From: Anarhynchus alexandrinus
Lineage: Eukaryota; Chordata; Aves; Charadriiformes; Charadriidae
Direction of reading: 5' to 3'
DNA: 64,000 bases
Assembly: GCA_008711295.1 (NCBI GenBank)
Contig: VUYV01000509.1
Coordinates: forward strand, 331,516-395,515
Shown here: piece by piece, positions 26,998 through 38,845 of the stretch
Layout of the letters: every line of letters begins with the position of its first letter
Numbering within the stretch: position 1 is the stretch's first letter
Notes under the pieces: model-generated
What the model was told of the DNA's origin: nothing
The model's database searches: none
Seen by the model: the letters and a program-made list of their open reading frames with translations, nothing else
Made by a program: the position numbers and the translations under genes

Positions 26998-27262
26998 CTC
27001 CCTGAAGAGCTACAGCACACCGGTGGGGTAACCTTGCCTCCACGCACAAGGTGAGCCCCACGGGATGCTTCCAGGGGGCCGATTCCCAGCCGGCCCCATG
27101 CACGCCACAGTCTACACAACGCCCGGCATCACCTCCGGGTGTTTCTCGGGTGGGTCTCGCAGCCCGGAGCCAGGCGCCCTCCGCCTCCCTGCCAGCCCAG
27201 GACTGCCTCCGGGTGGCCGGCACCCCTCGACGGCGGGACCTCCACCCCATCGGCCCCTCCAC
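26998..27262 (-). CDS. Tentative 5' coding exon of the CLEC2-like gene
   Basis: A donor on the - strand (GGGAG|GTAAGACG) ends a frame in the phase needed to join the transmembrane exon at 26340. The frame is open upstream to ATGs at 27250 and 27262, inside the CpG island. The encoded tail is Arg- and Gly-rich and unlike known CLEC2 cytoplasmic tails. GC-rich DNA gives long chance ORFs, so only phase and splice site support it. The real first exon may lie elsewhere. Confidence 0.25.
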
Positions 27263-27725
27263 CCCATCGGCCCCTCCACCCGTGCCCCGGCCAGGGGGTT
27301 TTCCAGCGGCCCGCGGGCTCTCGGGACGCCTCAGGGCAGCAGCCGCCGCGCCCAGACCCGGGCCGGGACGGGCGGAGCGGAGCGGAGCGGGCGGCCGCCC
27401 TGCCCCANCGTCCCCGTCCCCTCTCCCTTTGCCTCTTCACCTTTGCGGGTCCCCGTCCGCCGCTCCGGGGAGCCGCTGCGGTCCCCGCCGCCCCCTCGGC
27501 ATCCCATGGGTGCGGGAGCGGCTGCCCCGCCGGGTGGGAAGATCACGAATCCGGAACTGCCGGAGCGCCCGGCCCCGCGGGTGGGGGCAGGCGGGGGCCG
27601 GCGGCCGAGATCCGCTTCTCCCGGCCCCGGCCGTGGCGGCGGGGAGCGGGGCGCGGGGAGGGACCGGTCCCCCCGGGCCCGTCGTCGGGGGGTGTGGGCT
27701 CGGTGCCCAGGGCACCGCTTCGTGA
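27080..27725. promoter_or_regulatory. CpG island, probable promoter region
   Basis: Within generally AT-rich DNA this 650-base block is dominated by G and C with many CpG dinucleotides (for example around 27340-27400 and 27460-27680). An undetermined base lies at 27408. It sits upstream of the - strand CLEC2-like gene and could be its promoter, although C-type lectin receptor genes usually lack CpG islands. It might instead serve an unrecognised + strand transcript: a + strand donor-like AAG|GTGAGC is at about 27050. The many overlapping ORFs here are a consequence of high GC. Confidence 0.75.
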
Positions 27726-27980
27726 TAGAAAAAGGAAATGGGACATGGTTAAGGAAGAACTTGGCTCCCACCAGATCTCGCAGTGATTCGCTAGCGGCAG
27801 CAAATTTCGGGACTTGGGAGGGACCTAACGTAACGGCAGAAGGCTCTTGCTGCCTTTGTATTTAGCTGCTGACTGCTTAAAACTTGATCTCTTTGGAAAA
27901 CCTGACCAGTGATTTGCCTCACCCAGGAAAGCGTAAAGCCTAGTGATTCTGACTTGCCAGCTGTAGGGATGAAGGTGTAG

Positions 27981-28758
27981 TAGAATCATAGAATCCAAGA
28001 ATCGTAGAATGGTTTATGTTGGAAGGGACCTTAAAGATCATCTAGTTCCAACCTCCCTGCCATAGGCAGGGGCACCTTCCAGTAGACCAGGTTGCTCAAA
28101 GCCCCATCCAGCCTGGCTTTAAACACTTCCAGGGATGAGGCCTCAACAACTTCCCTGGGCAACCTGTTGCAGTGCGTTACCACCCTCAGAGTGAAAAATT
28201 TCTTCCTAATGTCTAATCTAAATCTACCCTCTTCCAGTTTGAAGCTGTTGCCCCTTGTCCTTATCACTAAAAGCCCTTGTAAAACACCCTTCATCAGCTC
28301 TCCTGTAGGCCCTCTTTAGGTGCTGGAAGGCCGCTATAAGGTGTCNCTCAGCTCTCCTATAGGACCTCTTTAGGTGCTGGAAGGCCGCTATAAGGTGTCC
28401 CTGGAGTCTTCTCTTCTCCAGGCTCAACAATCCCAACCCTCTCAGCCTGTCCTCATAGGAGAGGTGCTCCAGTCCTCTGATCCTCTTTGTGGCCTTCCTC
28501 TGTACCCACTCCAACAGGTCCATGTCTTTCCTATGTTGGGGCCCCAGAGCTGGACACAGTGCTCCAGGTGGGGTCTCACCAGAGCAGAGTAGAGGGGAAG
28601 AATCACCTCACCCGCTGGCCACATTTCTTCTGATGCAGCCCAGGATACGGTTGCCTTTCTGGGCTGCAATCACACATTGCTGCCTCATGTTGAGCTTCTC
28701 ATCTATCCGCACCCCCAGGTCCTTCTCCTCAGGGCTGCTCTCAATCCATTCTCCGCCA
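27981..28758 (-). mobile_element. CR1 LINE copy with internal duplication
   Basis: The + strand begins with the inverted CR1 tail (AGAATCATAGAATCCAAGAA) and runs through the reverse complement of the ORF2 C-terminus to about 28758. A 52-base block (28294-28345) is repeated almost exactly at 28348-28399, with an undetermined base at 28346 between them. Its 5' border lies about 130 bases downstream (on the - strand) of the candidate exon at 28886-29008. Confidence 0.93.
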
Positions 28759-28885
28759 AGCCTGCATTTGTGAAGTTGTAGCATTGCTTGTAAGACAGGG
28801 CCATATGTATCAGGAGGGCTGGAACACAGTACAGACATTTCATCTGGTGTGTTAGGCACAGTAACTGGTTTACTTACAACAGATC

Positions 28886-31800
28886 TTGGCTGTGTTGCAT
28901 GTTCAAATAGACAAAGGAACAGGTCTCTCTTCAAGTCAACGTGCGGGCTCTGTGCGAGGATGACGAGGAATTCATTGTCTGTTTGTCTAAAACAGTCAAT
29001 CTGTACCTGAGGAGAAAACCTTATATAGAAACCCATGGGAATGGGGGGTTACACTTAATGCTTTCATTGCAGTCTCCAATTACTTTGATTGTCAAGGATT
29101 TTGAGCAGTAGTCAGTTGCTGAAAATTATCTCTGGGTATTTCTATTTACAGGTAATAAAGAGCCGTATAAAATTTATACTTCCATAAATATAAATTGACT
29201 TGCAGTGGATTCTAGCCTTTGTCTGCAGCAGATGTTCATTTAAGCAATGGACTGGGAAAGGTGGACATGCCAGCATGTCTGGGATGATGCTTGAGAAGAA
29301 ACAGAAAGGCAAAAGGGTGAAGAAGAATCCAAAAGATACGTATGAACAAGGTTTAAAGCATGGTGGCTTTAGGGAAGTTAGGGAACTAAAGATTCCTAGG
29401 AGAGGGAGAATGGGAGAGGGAAGAGGTGATAGGTCCAGAGAGCACAAGCTGCAGACACTTCAAGAGGTTTTGCAAGACCTGAGTCCACAGGGGCACAGAA
29501 TGAGAGTGGGGTGTGGAATTAGGGCAACGGGGAGGTTCAATACCTGTGTCATATAGAGCAGATTTTGCATACAGGGAGATAGTGGAATAGAAATGTTTGC
29601 ACAGCTATTAATCTAAGAACAGGTTATTCAGCATTTATTCACTCTGAAGTCCTGCCTGTCACTGAGGTCAAAAATAACTTACTGTGGCTTGTAACCACAG
29701 AGCATTCATGGGTATTCTTTTCACGCTTGCTCACCCACTAATACAGAAGATACTTTTGACAGTTGCAGCCATTCTCCAAGCTGACAAAAAAAAAATATCT
29801 GAGAACCTGTAACTTAATCAGTTGTGAATCATCTGATGCTCCAAAACTACTATAGTTATTAACCCCAGATGCCTATAACTGAGACACTCGACCTTTGCTT
29901 TCCCTGATCAGTTTGTCTGACACCTCCAGGCTGAAGAGTAAGCAGCCTTCTGCTGTTATGGAGGACGTGATTTGGCAGGCTGCCACCACCTCAGCTTAAT
30001 GCTTCAGTGAGGGAGGGCTGCTGCTGAACTACCAATAGACTAGTTGAGCAACTGCACCGAGTGTTTAGGCTGATCTTGGAGAAGGAGAAATATTTATTTT
30101 TGCAGGGAAAAAAATGTCTCCCATAAGGCACTGCAAGGGCCATATACCATTTTTTTTACATGCGTATTTGGCTTCATAGAATCTTCCCACATTTTATAAA
30201 ATGAAGATTGAAAAAGAAGACAAGAATTTCTTAAGGGAAACAGGCAAAAGACAAAAATAGCCTCCAAACTGAATCACTGGAAAATGACTTTAAAATATTG
30301 CCATGATGTAGGGAGAAAATGCAAACATTCTAAGTAAAAAGTATGGCATTTTACAAAAGACATTGTTTTCTTTGGAAAAATTTCAGCCCCTGCAGTACTA
30401 GGAGTCTTATGGGACTGACTCAAAATGTTACAGTTGGATTCTGTGATGCCACCTCCTGCTCACCGCTACCACAAATAATCTCTGATTACCTTTTATTGCC
30501 CACTAACGCACTACCTGTAACTTTTCTGAAGAATTGGATTCAGGTTATGCAAGGAGAAATCACTGCATGTCAAAAATTTAGAGGCAGAGTATACAGGTAG
30601 GAAACATCTGCGCCCTGGTCACAGCAGTGAACTGCAGAGATGCCCGAGTTCGACTGCCACTAACCAGCTCCCTCGCTAGTAGCAATCTCGCTGTGATTGC
30701 ACCGGCTGGGGTGGACTAATTTACCCTGCTCGTGGCTGATTTTGTCAGTTCATCTCTATCTCCCTCCCCAGTCAATGGAAGAACTGTTAGTGAGTTCAAA
30801 ATCTTTAGTCAGACCTTGAGGCATTTGTACCCCAAACAAGACATTGACTTCTGGTATTCTGGGGTGCTTTGGAAACTCTTGTAAAGTCTACATACATCAG
30901 AAAAGTGTTAGTTTCTTAAGGGCCCACTGAACTGGGCCAATCCATTTATTAGAAAAGGAACTGAATTAATGTTGTATTTCTTTTTACATTTTTTAAAGCT
31001 AGTGACCATCCACTGATCCATTGATAAGTACCTCTCATGCACGGCTTATTCGTAATGTTTTGATTGCGCTCTCCCAAAGCCTCCTGATCTCAGTATGCCT
31101 CGGTACCATAGGAATACTGTCAGTAAATAGGAAGAAGGAAGGTACTGAAAGATCTGCTTTTTGCTTACTATTCCTGAAGTTTATTTTTCATTAGTCCCAT
31201 ATTCAGCTGAACAAAAATGTATTTCTTTCTTAATAGAAACAATACAAATTTACTGTTCTAGGGCCTATTACTTTTTGAAGGCGATAGATTTTTCTGGATG
31301 ATATTGCAACATTCCTGCAATTCCCAAAGTGAAATCGTTAGACTGGAAAGACAAATGCATTTGTTTCTCTTCACGTTGCAAACATTTCTGTTGTGCAACA
31401 TGAAACTAATCAGAGGAGTAAAAATAATATGGGAACTATCCATGTTTTAGACAATAAAGTGAAAGAAAAAGATGAAGGATGAACGTAGCAGAAATAACAT
31501 TGAGCGGCTTATGGGAGATCATGTGTGCTTAGTAGTTTTGAACATTAAAAAAGTTAGTCTCCTTTAGAAATTATTTTACAGAGGTATTAGCAGATTGTAT
31601 TTACTGCAGAAGTTAAGTTAGTATTTGAGAAGTACTAAGCGTTTTATGAAGAGCTGGGTTGAGAATGCTGCATATGTCGGACAACTAGGTCCTTTATACC
31701 AAAATAGCTCAGTCATTCAGCTGCAGGAGTCTTGCAAAACATTATTTTGGGATGTTTTGGAATAGGAGGCACAAGAGAAAGGAATCCAGCTATGTTATCA

Positions 31801-34396
31801 GCTGTGTTTGTATTTTTGGTGAGGCCAGTATTCACTAGGATTGTTACTTCCTTGTTTATAGCACTTATGCATTGTTACTATGTAGTAGAAGACATAGGCC
31901 CCATCTTCAAGAACTGACAGCCTTAACGCTGAAACTGAGCTGGGGGACAATAGAAATCAGTAGGGAGGGTTGGTGTACGGAAGAGAAAGCACCACAGCAT
32001 CATAATGGCATGGAAACAATTAACACTAGTAAGCTGAATAAAACAGATAAAAATATAAAAATAAACATGACAGGGAGATGAGGGTGAAACACTCAGATGG
32101 TATAAAGAATCTTATTTGGCTTTATCTACAGAACCTGATGGTCTGGCCATCAATAACGATTCATAGCTCTACTTCCTGTAAATGTTATCTTCCAGGAAAG
32201 TGCAAAATTTCTTTACAGATAATATGTTATTCACCATAAAGCAAACATCACGTTTAACATCTGGAAAAGTCACTCACCATTTGAAGCCTTTGCAACCACA
32301 AACCAAAAAAGGTTCCAAAAAAGTCCAGTTGTAGATTTTGCCAGTTGAGTTTGGTGTCATCGTGTCCCCTGTACAGGTAGCAGGCACCAGAAGTTTCTCC
32401 ACAAAATGTCTGCAGGCTGTGCATCTGCACCAGGAAGCTCTTAAGAGGCCAGAAATGAACGGAGACCATGCAGCTACATCATCAACCAAAGCCCTCCATT
32501 GCTTCTCCTGATTCGTTCATTCTCGACGAAAAAGGAGAAGAAAGAAGCGTGCGCAGCGATCACCTGTGACTTTTGAAGTGGTGAGTCACCCTGACATGGA
32601 CTTGACAGAGCTACTCAACTCAGTTTCCTGTTTGGCATCCTGTGCAGTTGTCTCATGGCTGCAGCTGGTGGAGCCGAGCACCTTCCATTAAAGGCATGAA
32701 TGACATTTGGACTGCTCAAAAAGGTTTGTTTTCCTGATCTGTGCCAGCTAAATAGCTTTTTTTTTCCCAGCATTGCCTGCTGTAGTGCTGAAGGTACTGT
32801 CGCAAGAAGTACTGTCCTCCCTGGTGGACCAAAGCAAGGGAAGGATGTTGTATGAGGAATGCAGTCAGAGACCTACATCGGGTAATAGGTCAGCAGAGAG
32901 GTCAGACCATCTCATGGTATGATGAGTATGTGCTAAAAAGGAAACCAATATGCCATTGATTTATGTATTGTAATACTAGCCATGCTATCCTTCACCGTAT
33001 TCTTTATGTGTCCCAGCCTGCTTGTTTGCTGTTTTGACAGCAGATCCACATCGTCAGTACATCATCACTGAACCATCCAGCAGCAAAGTCCTTTTTTTTT
33101 GTATCGATACATTTGTCATTTAGAACCATACACAATTTTTTTCCATGCACAATAGTGCATTAACTTCCTTTTTTTGGACATAAAATGTCACTTGTCATTG
33201 TAAGGTCAATTCGTGTGTCTTGTGTAGGCATCTGCATTTCTTCACTATCTGTTGAAGTCCTTGATCACTTAATAATCCAGGGTAGCGTGGAAATTTTATG
33301 GTGTCAGTACTCTCTTCTTCCACCCCAGATAATATTAAATTAGTATTAATATTAAATACTTTAGCAACATAACCAAACTAGGTCTGGTGGTGGATTAAGC
33401 ATATTATGTAACTGAAAGTAATCCTTATCACATAGATATTCAAAATCGGAGTGAGATGGGGAAAAATAATTGGTGTGCATGGCATATATGAGTACTACTT
33501 GACCTATTTCTGTTTAAAATGCTTATGTTCAATGAGGGTGGCTGATGAGGTAGGGAAAAATGCTGCTGCTGGTTTGGAAACCAGGCATAGCTAATAAAAC
33601 TAGAATATCTGTTTCTTTCATACTGAGATCCTAGGCAAGATTCTGTAAGGTAAATATTTAGAGCAACAGGTATCTTTGCCAGGAAGAGCTTGCAGTCCAA
33701 ATAGAAAAGGTCTGCATGAGGCCAGACAGAGAAATTACTGTTATCCACGTTTTGCAGGTGAGAATCAATGTGCAGAGGGCTACAGTCCTCATGGCTACAT
33801 AGGAAGTCTATAGGCAGCAGAAAGAAAGAAGACCCAGTCTGGTGTGTCATCCTTCCTGTCATGAGATAAATTTCAATAAATGAAAAGGAAACTGTAGAAC
33901 AAGTTGCTCAAAGTAGATTTGTTATTGAAGGACTGCAATCTCACGGTCTGCAAGTCATTTGAATACTTTCTCCTCTCTTAATATAAAAAGGCAGTTTAAT
34001 GATATTCAAAGTTCTTGCCTTGGGATGTTAAACAAACAATTCCCTAATTTTAATTTCCTGTCCTTAATTAAATTCCTTAATTTTTTTGAGTATTCAAAAA
34101 CAATCCAAGAGACTATGTTAGACAGCAAGTAAGAAATGTAACTAAATGGCAACAAATTGTTCTTCAATCTCTTTCTCACCTACCAACTTAGAGCCACAGA
34201 GCATGAGGTGGAAAGCAAACTGTACTGGAATATGGATAATTTCTTTGAATGTGGCACTCCTCAGATGCATCGGAACATCAGTGCAGTGCAGTGCAGTCTG
34301 AAGGACGGTTTTCAGCGAGCCTGGAGTTAATGCCAGCCCTTTCTCTATCTCCTCTGCAGCCAGTGGAGCCAACTGCATCGCATGCATCCTTATGGT
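28886..34396 (-). CDS. Unrecognised - strand gene, three candidate exons
   Basis: The exons in transcript order are 34396-34184, 32507-32278 and 29008-28886. Acceptors are TTCTTCTGCAG, TCCTTTTTCGTCG...CAG and TTTTCTCCTCAG. Donors are GTAGGTGAG, GTGAGTGAC and GTAAGTAAA. The first exon is exactly 71 codons and reads through ending HLMLCGSKL. Joined in phase, the second reads [14 protein letters not shown] and onward, and the third stops after about 25 codons. In another frame, exon 2 (from about 32470) and exon 3 join smoothly in phase 0 and look more protein-like ([18 protein letters not shown], then [19 protein letters not shown]). That would require a frameshift early in exon 2. I do not recognise the family. 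Upstream and downstream exons were not found. It may be a real gene with an assembly error, or a decaying one. Confidence 0.45.
29040..32270. other. Intronic or intergenic DNA, nothing recognised
   Basis: Apart from being intronic to the candidate - strand gene, this stretch shows only AT-rich unique-looking sequence and short ORFs. A 118-codon + strand ORF at 29200-29556 is Lys/Arg/Gly-rich without domains or splice context. Confidence 0.5.
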
Positions 34397-35574
34397 CTGC
34401 AGAAGAAAAGCTGCTGAGACACATACTGCCCTGTAAGGTCTACAACAGGAAAGAGAAATGTTTGCCGGTCAACTGGCTAGTGCAAAATAGTATCTCTTCA
34501 TTGTAAGGACAGAGTGATTTTTTTTTGTTTCCTGTTTTCTTAACTAAAAAAAACACTGCGGAGGGGTATGGGATCAAGAAGGGCAAGGCACAGGGCAGTG
34601 TGGAGCATGTGCTTGAAGGGGACTCTACTTTGTCCTTCGTTCTTTCAGTGTCAGTGTTTGTGGGGCATGCCGCGGGGTATGATGCAAAGGGGCAGCAGCT
34701 CCCCACTCTGTCGGAGACACGTGGGCCAAGGTGGTAGGCTGTAGTTGTGGCCCGTGACTCTTGCTGTGTGGGGCGGCGGGGAGATCGCCGTGAAGGTGCA
34801 GATGGGGATGGAGGCACAGGTTGTGGCACTAGCACAGCAGTTCCTGTGGTAGTGAGGTTGTGGTGGTGATGGTAGCTCTCCTGCTTCTGCTTGTGCAGGG
34901 AGGATGGTAGGAACGAGGAAATGAGCTCTCCAGGAGCAGCAGTGCATGCTCCTGCTACTATAGCACTCAGCTGAATTGCCACCTACTGAATTGGAGAAAG
35001 TGTGGGGATCCAGTCATTCTCCATTTCCTGGCCACTGTCTCTACTGTTTATTTCCATCCATAGGGGTGTTTTTTTCCATCCATAGCAAAAATAAATGCTG
35101 CCTCCTGCCTCAAAACTGGGGTAGGAGCAAGAAAAAAAGACAACATGGAGACAAAACAATAGATTGCAGAAGAAAAAGAATAAAAACAAAGTGAGGGCAA
35201 GGAACAGAGGGTTAAAAATAAAGGAGCTAGAGGAAAAAAACAAGCAGAGCACCCCTCACTGCACCTTGTGGTCCTTGAAAGCACCCTAAGCAGCAGACGT
35301 TGTCCATTGATGCTCCCCCAGAGACATAGTAGGGTAAGAGAACAGAAACAGGCCCCACTTTTGTCAGGATCCCACAACAGCCTTCATCCTGATAAAAGGC
35401 CAGCTTGTCCAGGACAGGAGGAGCTTAGAGCCATATTCATTTCTGCACAGATTTCCAAGTGCCAGTTGTAATGGATGATGCCATTTTCTGCCAGGGACCA
35501 GAAGGGACAAGCCATCTCCTAGCACAAGTGACCCATGTCTTCATCACCTGCAGAGCTGCTCAGCATAATCTCTT

Positions 35575-36001
35575 CTTAAGTGTTGATGTTGATGAGGCTG
35601 AAATTGTTGGGGCTGTTCAGCCTGGAGAAGAGAAGGCTCCGGGGACATCTTATTGCGGCCTTCCAGTACCTAAAGGGGGCCTACAGGAGAGCTGGGGAAG
35701 GACTTTTGACTAGGGCATGTAGCGAGAGGACAAGGGGGAATGGCTTGAAACTGGAAGAGGGCAGGTTTATATTGAACATTAGGAAGAAGTTTTTCACTTT
35801 GAGGGTGGTAAGGCACTGGAACAGGTTGCCCAGAGTGGTTGTTGAGGCCCCATCCCTGGAGGTGTTCAAGGCCAGGCTGGACGTGGCCTTGGGCAGCCTG
35901 GTCTAGTGGGAGTTGTCCCTGCCTATGGCAGTGGGGTTGGAACTCAGTGATCTTCAAGGTCCTTTCCAACCTAAACCATTTTATGATTCTATGATTCTAT
36001 G
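35575..36001 (+). mobile_element. CR1 LINE 3'-end fragment
   Basis: The copy carries the ORF2 C-terminal blocks [35 protein letters not shown] and [17 protein letters not shown] in one frame (35580-35906). The CR1 3' UTR follows, ending in ATTCTATGATTCTATG. Confidence 0.96.
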
Positions 36002-36776
36002 TTCTCAACTATATTTGCTCCAAACAGCACTCTGTGCTGGCTGCTTCTTTGAAGACCTACATGGCTTTGAGAATTTTCCTCTTTTCTAACACCTTGCCAT
36101 TTAAGTGCAGCACTCTGCATCAAACTAGAAGCTATCAGCTTTGAAAAGCCTCCCTAAAGCAGCAGAAGGCTCTGCCAGAAGATGTTATATTCTGGACAGT
36201 GGTCGTGGAAAGGTTGATCTGCAATGTAGAGGTGTGGGGCTTGCCCCCCTACCTGCTACATGAGGCATTTGAGTCCCAGCAATCCCCAGCATGGATTCTC
36301 CACTTTCCACCCCGAATGAGCATAACCCAGGTTTAAAAGTAGAGCAGAAGCCTCCATGCATAAAGGTGCAAAGAAAAGTCTGTAACTGTTAACAGTAAAT
36401 ACCAATACCACGCAGTTTATAAAATATTTTGAAATGCAGTGCTCATGCCTTTTACCCTGTCAAATCCTGAACTATGCTGCTGCGATTTTTGAGGTCATTT
36501 CTGTATTCTGAGGCATTCTGACACAGTATTTCTTAATGAGGAGTGAACCTATCATATATTTCGAGGACCAAACAGCTGTGGAATTGCCGCTGTGAAGGTC
36601 ACTTTCCAATTACACTAGGGCTCATGCATGAGGAGAAATGTTCTTTTCCACTACTGTGAAGACACAGCTTCAAAGAGATTTTGAGGAGCTGATATTCAGA
36701 GCTGGGCCATGAAGAGAGCTGCACACACTGTTCTAGCCGTATGCACTGCATCATTCTTGGAGTACAGTTGTTGCTG

Positions 36777-36866
36777 TTATTGGTGGTTGTTATAATATTG
36801 AATGTTGCTATACAATTGATTGTTGCTATACTATTGATTGATATTATACTATTGAATGCCGAAAGT
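36777..36866 (+). repeat. Imperfect AT-rich tandem repeat, ~20-base unit
   Basis: Four to five diverged units of the form GTTGCTATACTATTGATT follow each other. The block is short and non-coding, and adjoins the possible LTR that starts near 36880. Confidence 0.7.
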
Positions 36867-36879
36867 AATTTTTAATAGC

Positions 36880-37270
36880 TTGAGATATATATATTAGCTT
36901 TCTCAACCTTTCCTTAACCTACCTTAAGTAGGTATACTTGCTAGAGGCGTTTTTTTGTGACAGTTTACTTGCTAATGGCCATTTGTGTGGTGTTTGTGGT
37001 AATCTGTAATAAAGCAGAGAAATTTAGAGGATAAAAGCCTGCATGTCCTTGTGTATTACAGACTCTTGCGAACTCACGGTTGCGATCTCCACACACCCCC
37101 AGGCTGGGTAACCCTTTGGGTTGGGACAAAGCGTCAGCTCACAGGTGGGTCAGAAGTTACTGAAACTATAAAGAAAAGTCTGTGGTACCTCAAAATCTGC
37201 ACAATAAATATGATGTAACGACTGTGATCTGACCCGACCAAGGGTATCTGCCTAGAGGTCTGACTCCTCT
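36880..37270 (+). mobile_element. Possible degraded LTR
   Basis: The sequence has an order reminiscent of an LTR: a GGATAAAAGCCTGCATG promoter-like box near 37030, a CTTGCGAACTCACGGTTGCGATCTCC stretch in two parts, and AATAAATATGATGTAACGAC with a polyadenylation signal near 37203. No terminal inverted repeat, target-site duplication or primer-binding site could be fixed, so this is a weak call. Confidence 0.25.
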
Positions 37271-38186
37271 GCAGAGGGGCTGTTTTTAGTTGGGGAAGCA
37301 GAGCTTTGCCTGCTTTACCAGGGACACCACGGGCCGCGTTTGCTCTCCCCATCCAAAGAGGTGGTGCCCCCCCCGCACGCTCGTGGGGTTTGCTCCTGCT
37401 TCTAGCAATTCTTCTTTCAGCCTGTTTTATAGGAGGAGGGAGACTCATCCCCGCCTCTGCTGTTTGCAGCCCCAGATCTCAGATCCCGTGCCGTGTAGGA
37501 TGGGAGGTGTTCGGGAAGTGGGCCTGGCTGGCCGTGCGGCAGAGAGCCTGGAGCATCAGGCAGCACACGCAGAGTTGCAGCATGCAAGGGAGGAGCGGCT
37601 GCGGTAATCCTCGGGCAGGGGGAGAGGCGGGGGGTGGAGGCATCAGGGTTGACTTTGGTCTACCTTGGCTTTGTTGTTGGGGAAACCACCAAACCCCATC
37701 GAACCAAAACTGTGCAAAACCACACTGAACAGAGCCGAGTAGTTTATAGTAAGGTGTTGCAGAGATGTACACTATGGTTCAGGGCCTTGTACCTGTATGG
37801 CTTTGGGTGTCTGAAGATTCGTACGCTGCGACAAGGATGGAGTGGGTGTCACCCATTGGATCACTTCACAGTTCCCTGTAATGACTCCCTACACAGTACT
37901 CAGTTTGCTGGGTCTGGCTGAGACCAGGGGATGTTCAGGCTGCGGGAACACTTTGTGCTCTACTATGCGGTTACAGCTGGCTGACACAAAATGTTTTGGG
38001 AGAAAGTTATCCTGTAATGTCTATTGAATAAATGCATGGTATTGCTAGGGGGGGTTGATTTACAAAATATTTTTACAGAGGTTTTTTTCTAACACTCTTA
38101 CAGTCTGCATTTATTGAAGCAGCTAGTTGTTGTCTTAGACATGCAAGGCTGAGCAGAGATGGGTATTTTACCCTTGGGTAAAGGAG

Positions 38187-38845
38187 GAAATATAGAACCA
38201 TAGAATTATAGAATGTGTTAGGATGGAAAGGACCTTGAAGATCACTGAGTTTCAACCCCACTCTCATAGGCAGGGACACCTCCCACTAGACCAGGCTGCC
38301 CAAGGCCACGTCCAGCCTGGCCTTGAACACCTCCAGGGATGGGGCCTCAACAACCTCTCTGAGCAACCTGTTCCAGTGCCTTACCACCCTCAAAGTGAAA
38401 AATCTCTTCCTAAAGTTTAATCTAAACCTGCCCTCTTCCAGTTTGAAGCCATTCCCCCTTGTCCTATCGCTACATGCCCTAGTAAAAAGTCCTTCCCCAG
38501 CTCTCCTGTAGGCCCCCTTTAGGTACTGGAAGGCTGCAATAAGATCTCCCCGGAGCCTTCTCTTCTCCAGGCTGAACAGCCCCAACTCTTTCAGCCTCTC
38601 CTCATAGGAGAGGTGCTCCAGCCCTCGGATCATCCTCGTGGCCTTCCTCTGGACACGCTCCAGCAGCCAATGTCCTTCTTATGTTGGGGACTCCAGAGCT
38701 GGACACAGTACTCCAGGTGGGGTCTCACCAGAGCAGAGTAGAGGGGCAGAATCACTTCCCTTGCCCTGCTGGCCACACTTCTTTTGATGCAGCCCAGGAT
38801 GCGGTTGGCCTTCTGGGCTGCGATCGCACATTGCTGGCTCATGTG
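38187..38845 (-). mobile_element. CR1 LINE 3' half of ORF2 plus tail
   Basis: The + strand starts with the inverted octamer tail (ATAGAACCATAGAATTATAG) and continues into the reverse complement of ORF2. On the - strand the frame is broken near 38630, where two overlapping frames carry successive pieces ([13 protein letters not shown], then [18 protein letters not shown]). Confidence 0.95.

Noticed and set aside
27065..27865. Several overlapping long ORFs on both strands (up to 266 codons)
   Set aside because: They lie in a GC-rich CpG island where stop codons are rare. Composition is Pro/Gly/Arg/Ala-rich in all frames, one spans an undetermined base, and none shows a domain.
30600..30740. 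Possible tRNA-derived SINE (GAGTTCGACTGCC resembling a B box)
   Set aside because: No matching A box at the right spacing, no cloverleaf, and no poly-A or tail repeat.
33440..33862. 140-codon - strand ORF between candidate exons of the unknown gene
   Set aside because: It has no domain and no acceptor/donor pair that would fit it between the exons at 34184 and 32507. Intronic by position.
34440..34982. 180-codon - strand ORF
   Set aside because: Low-complexity, His- and Pro/Ser-rich composition, no domain, and no splice signals linking it to the candidate exon at 34396.
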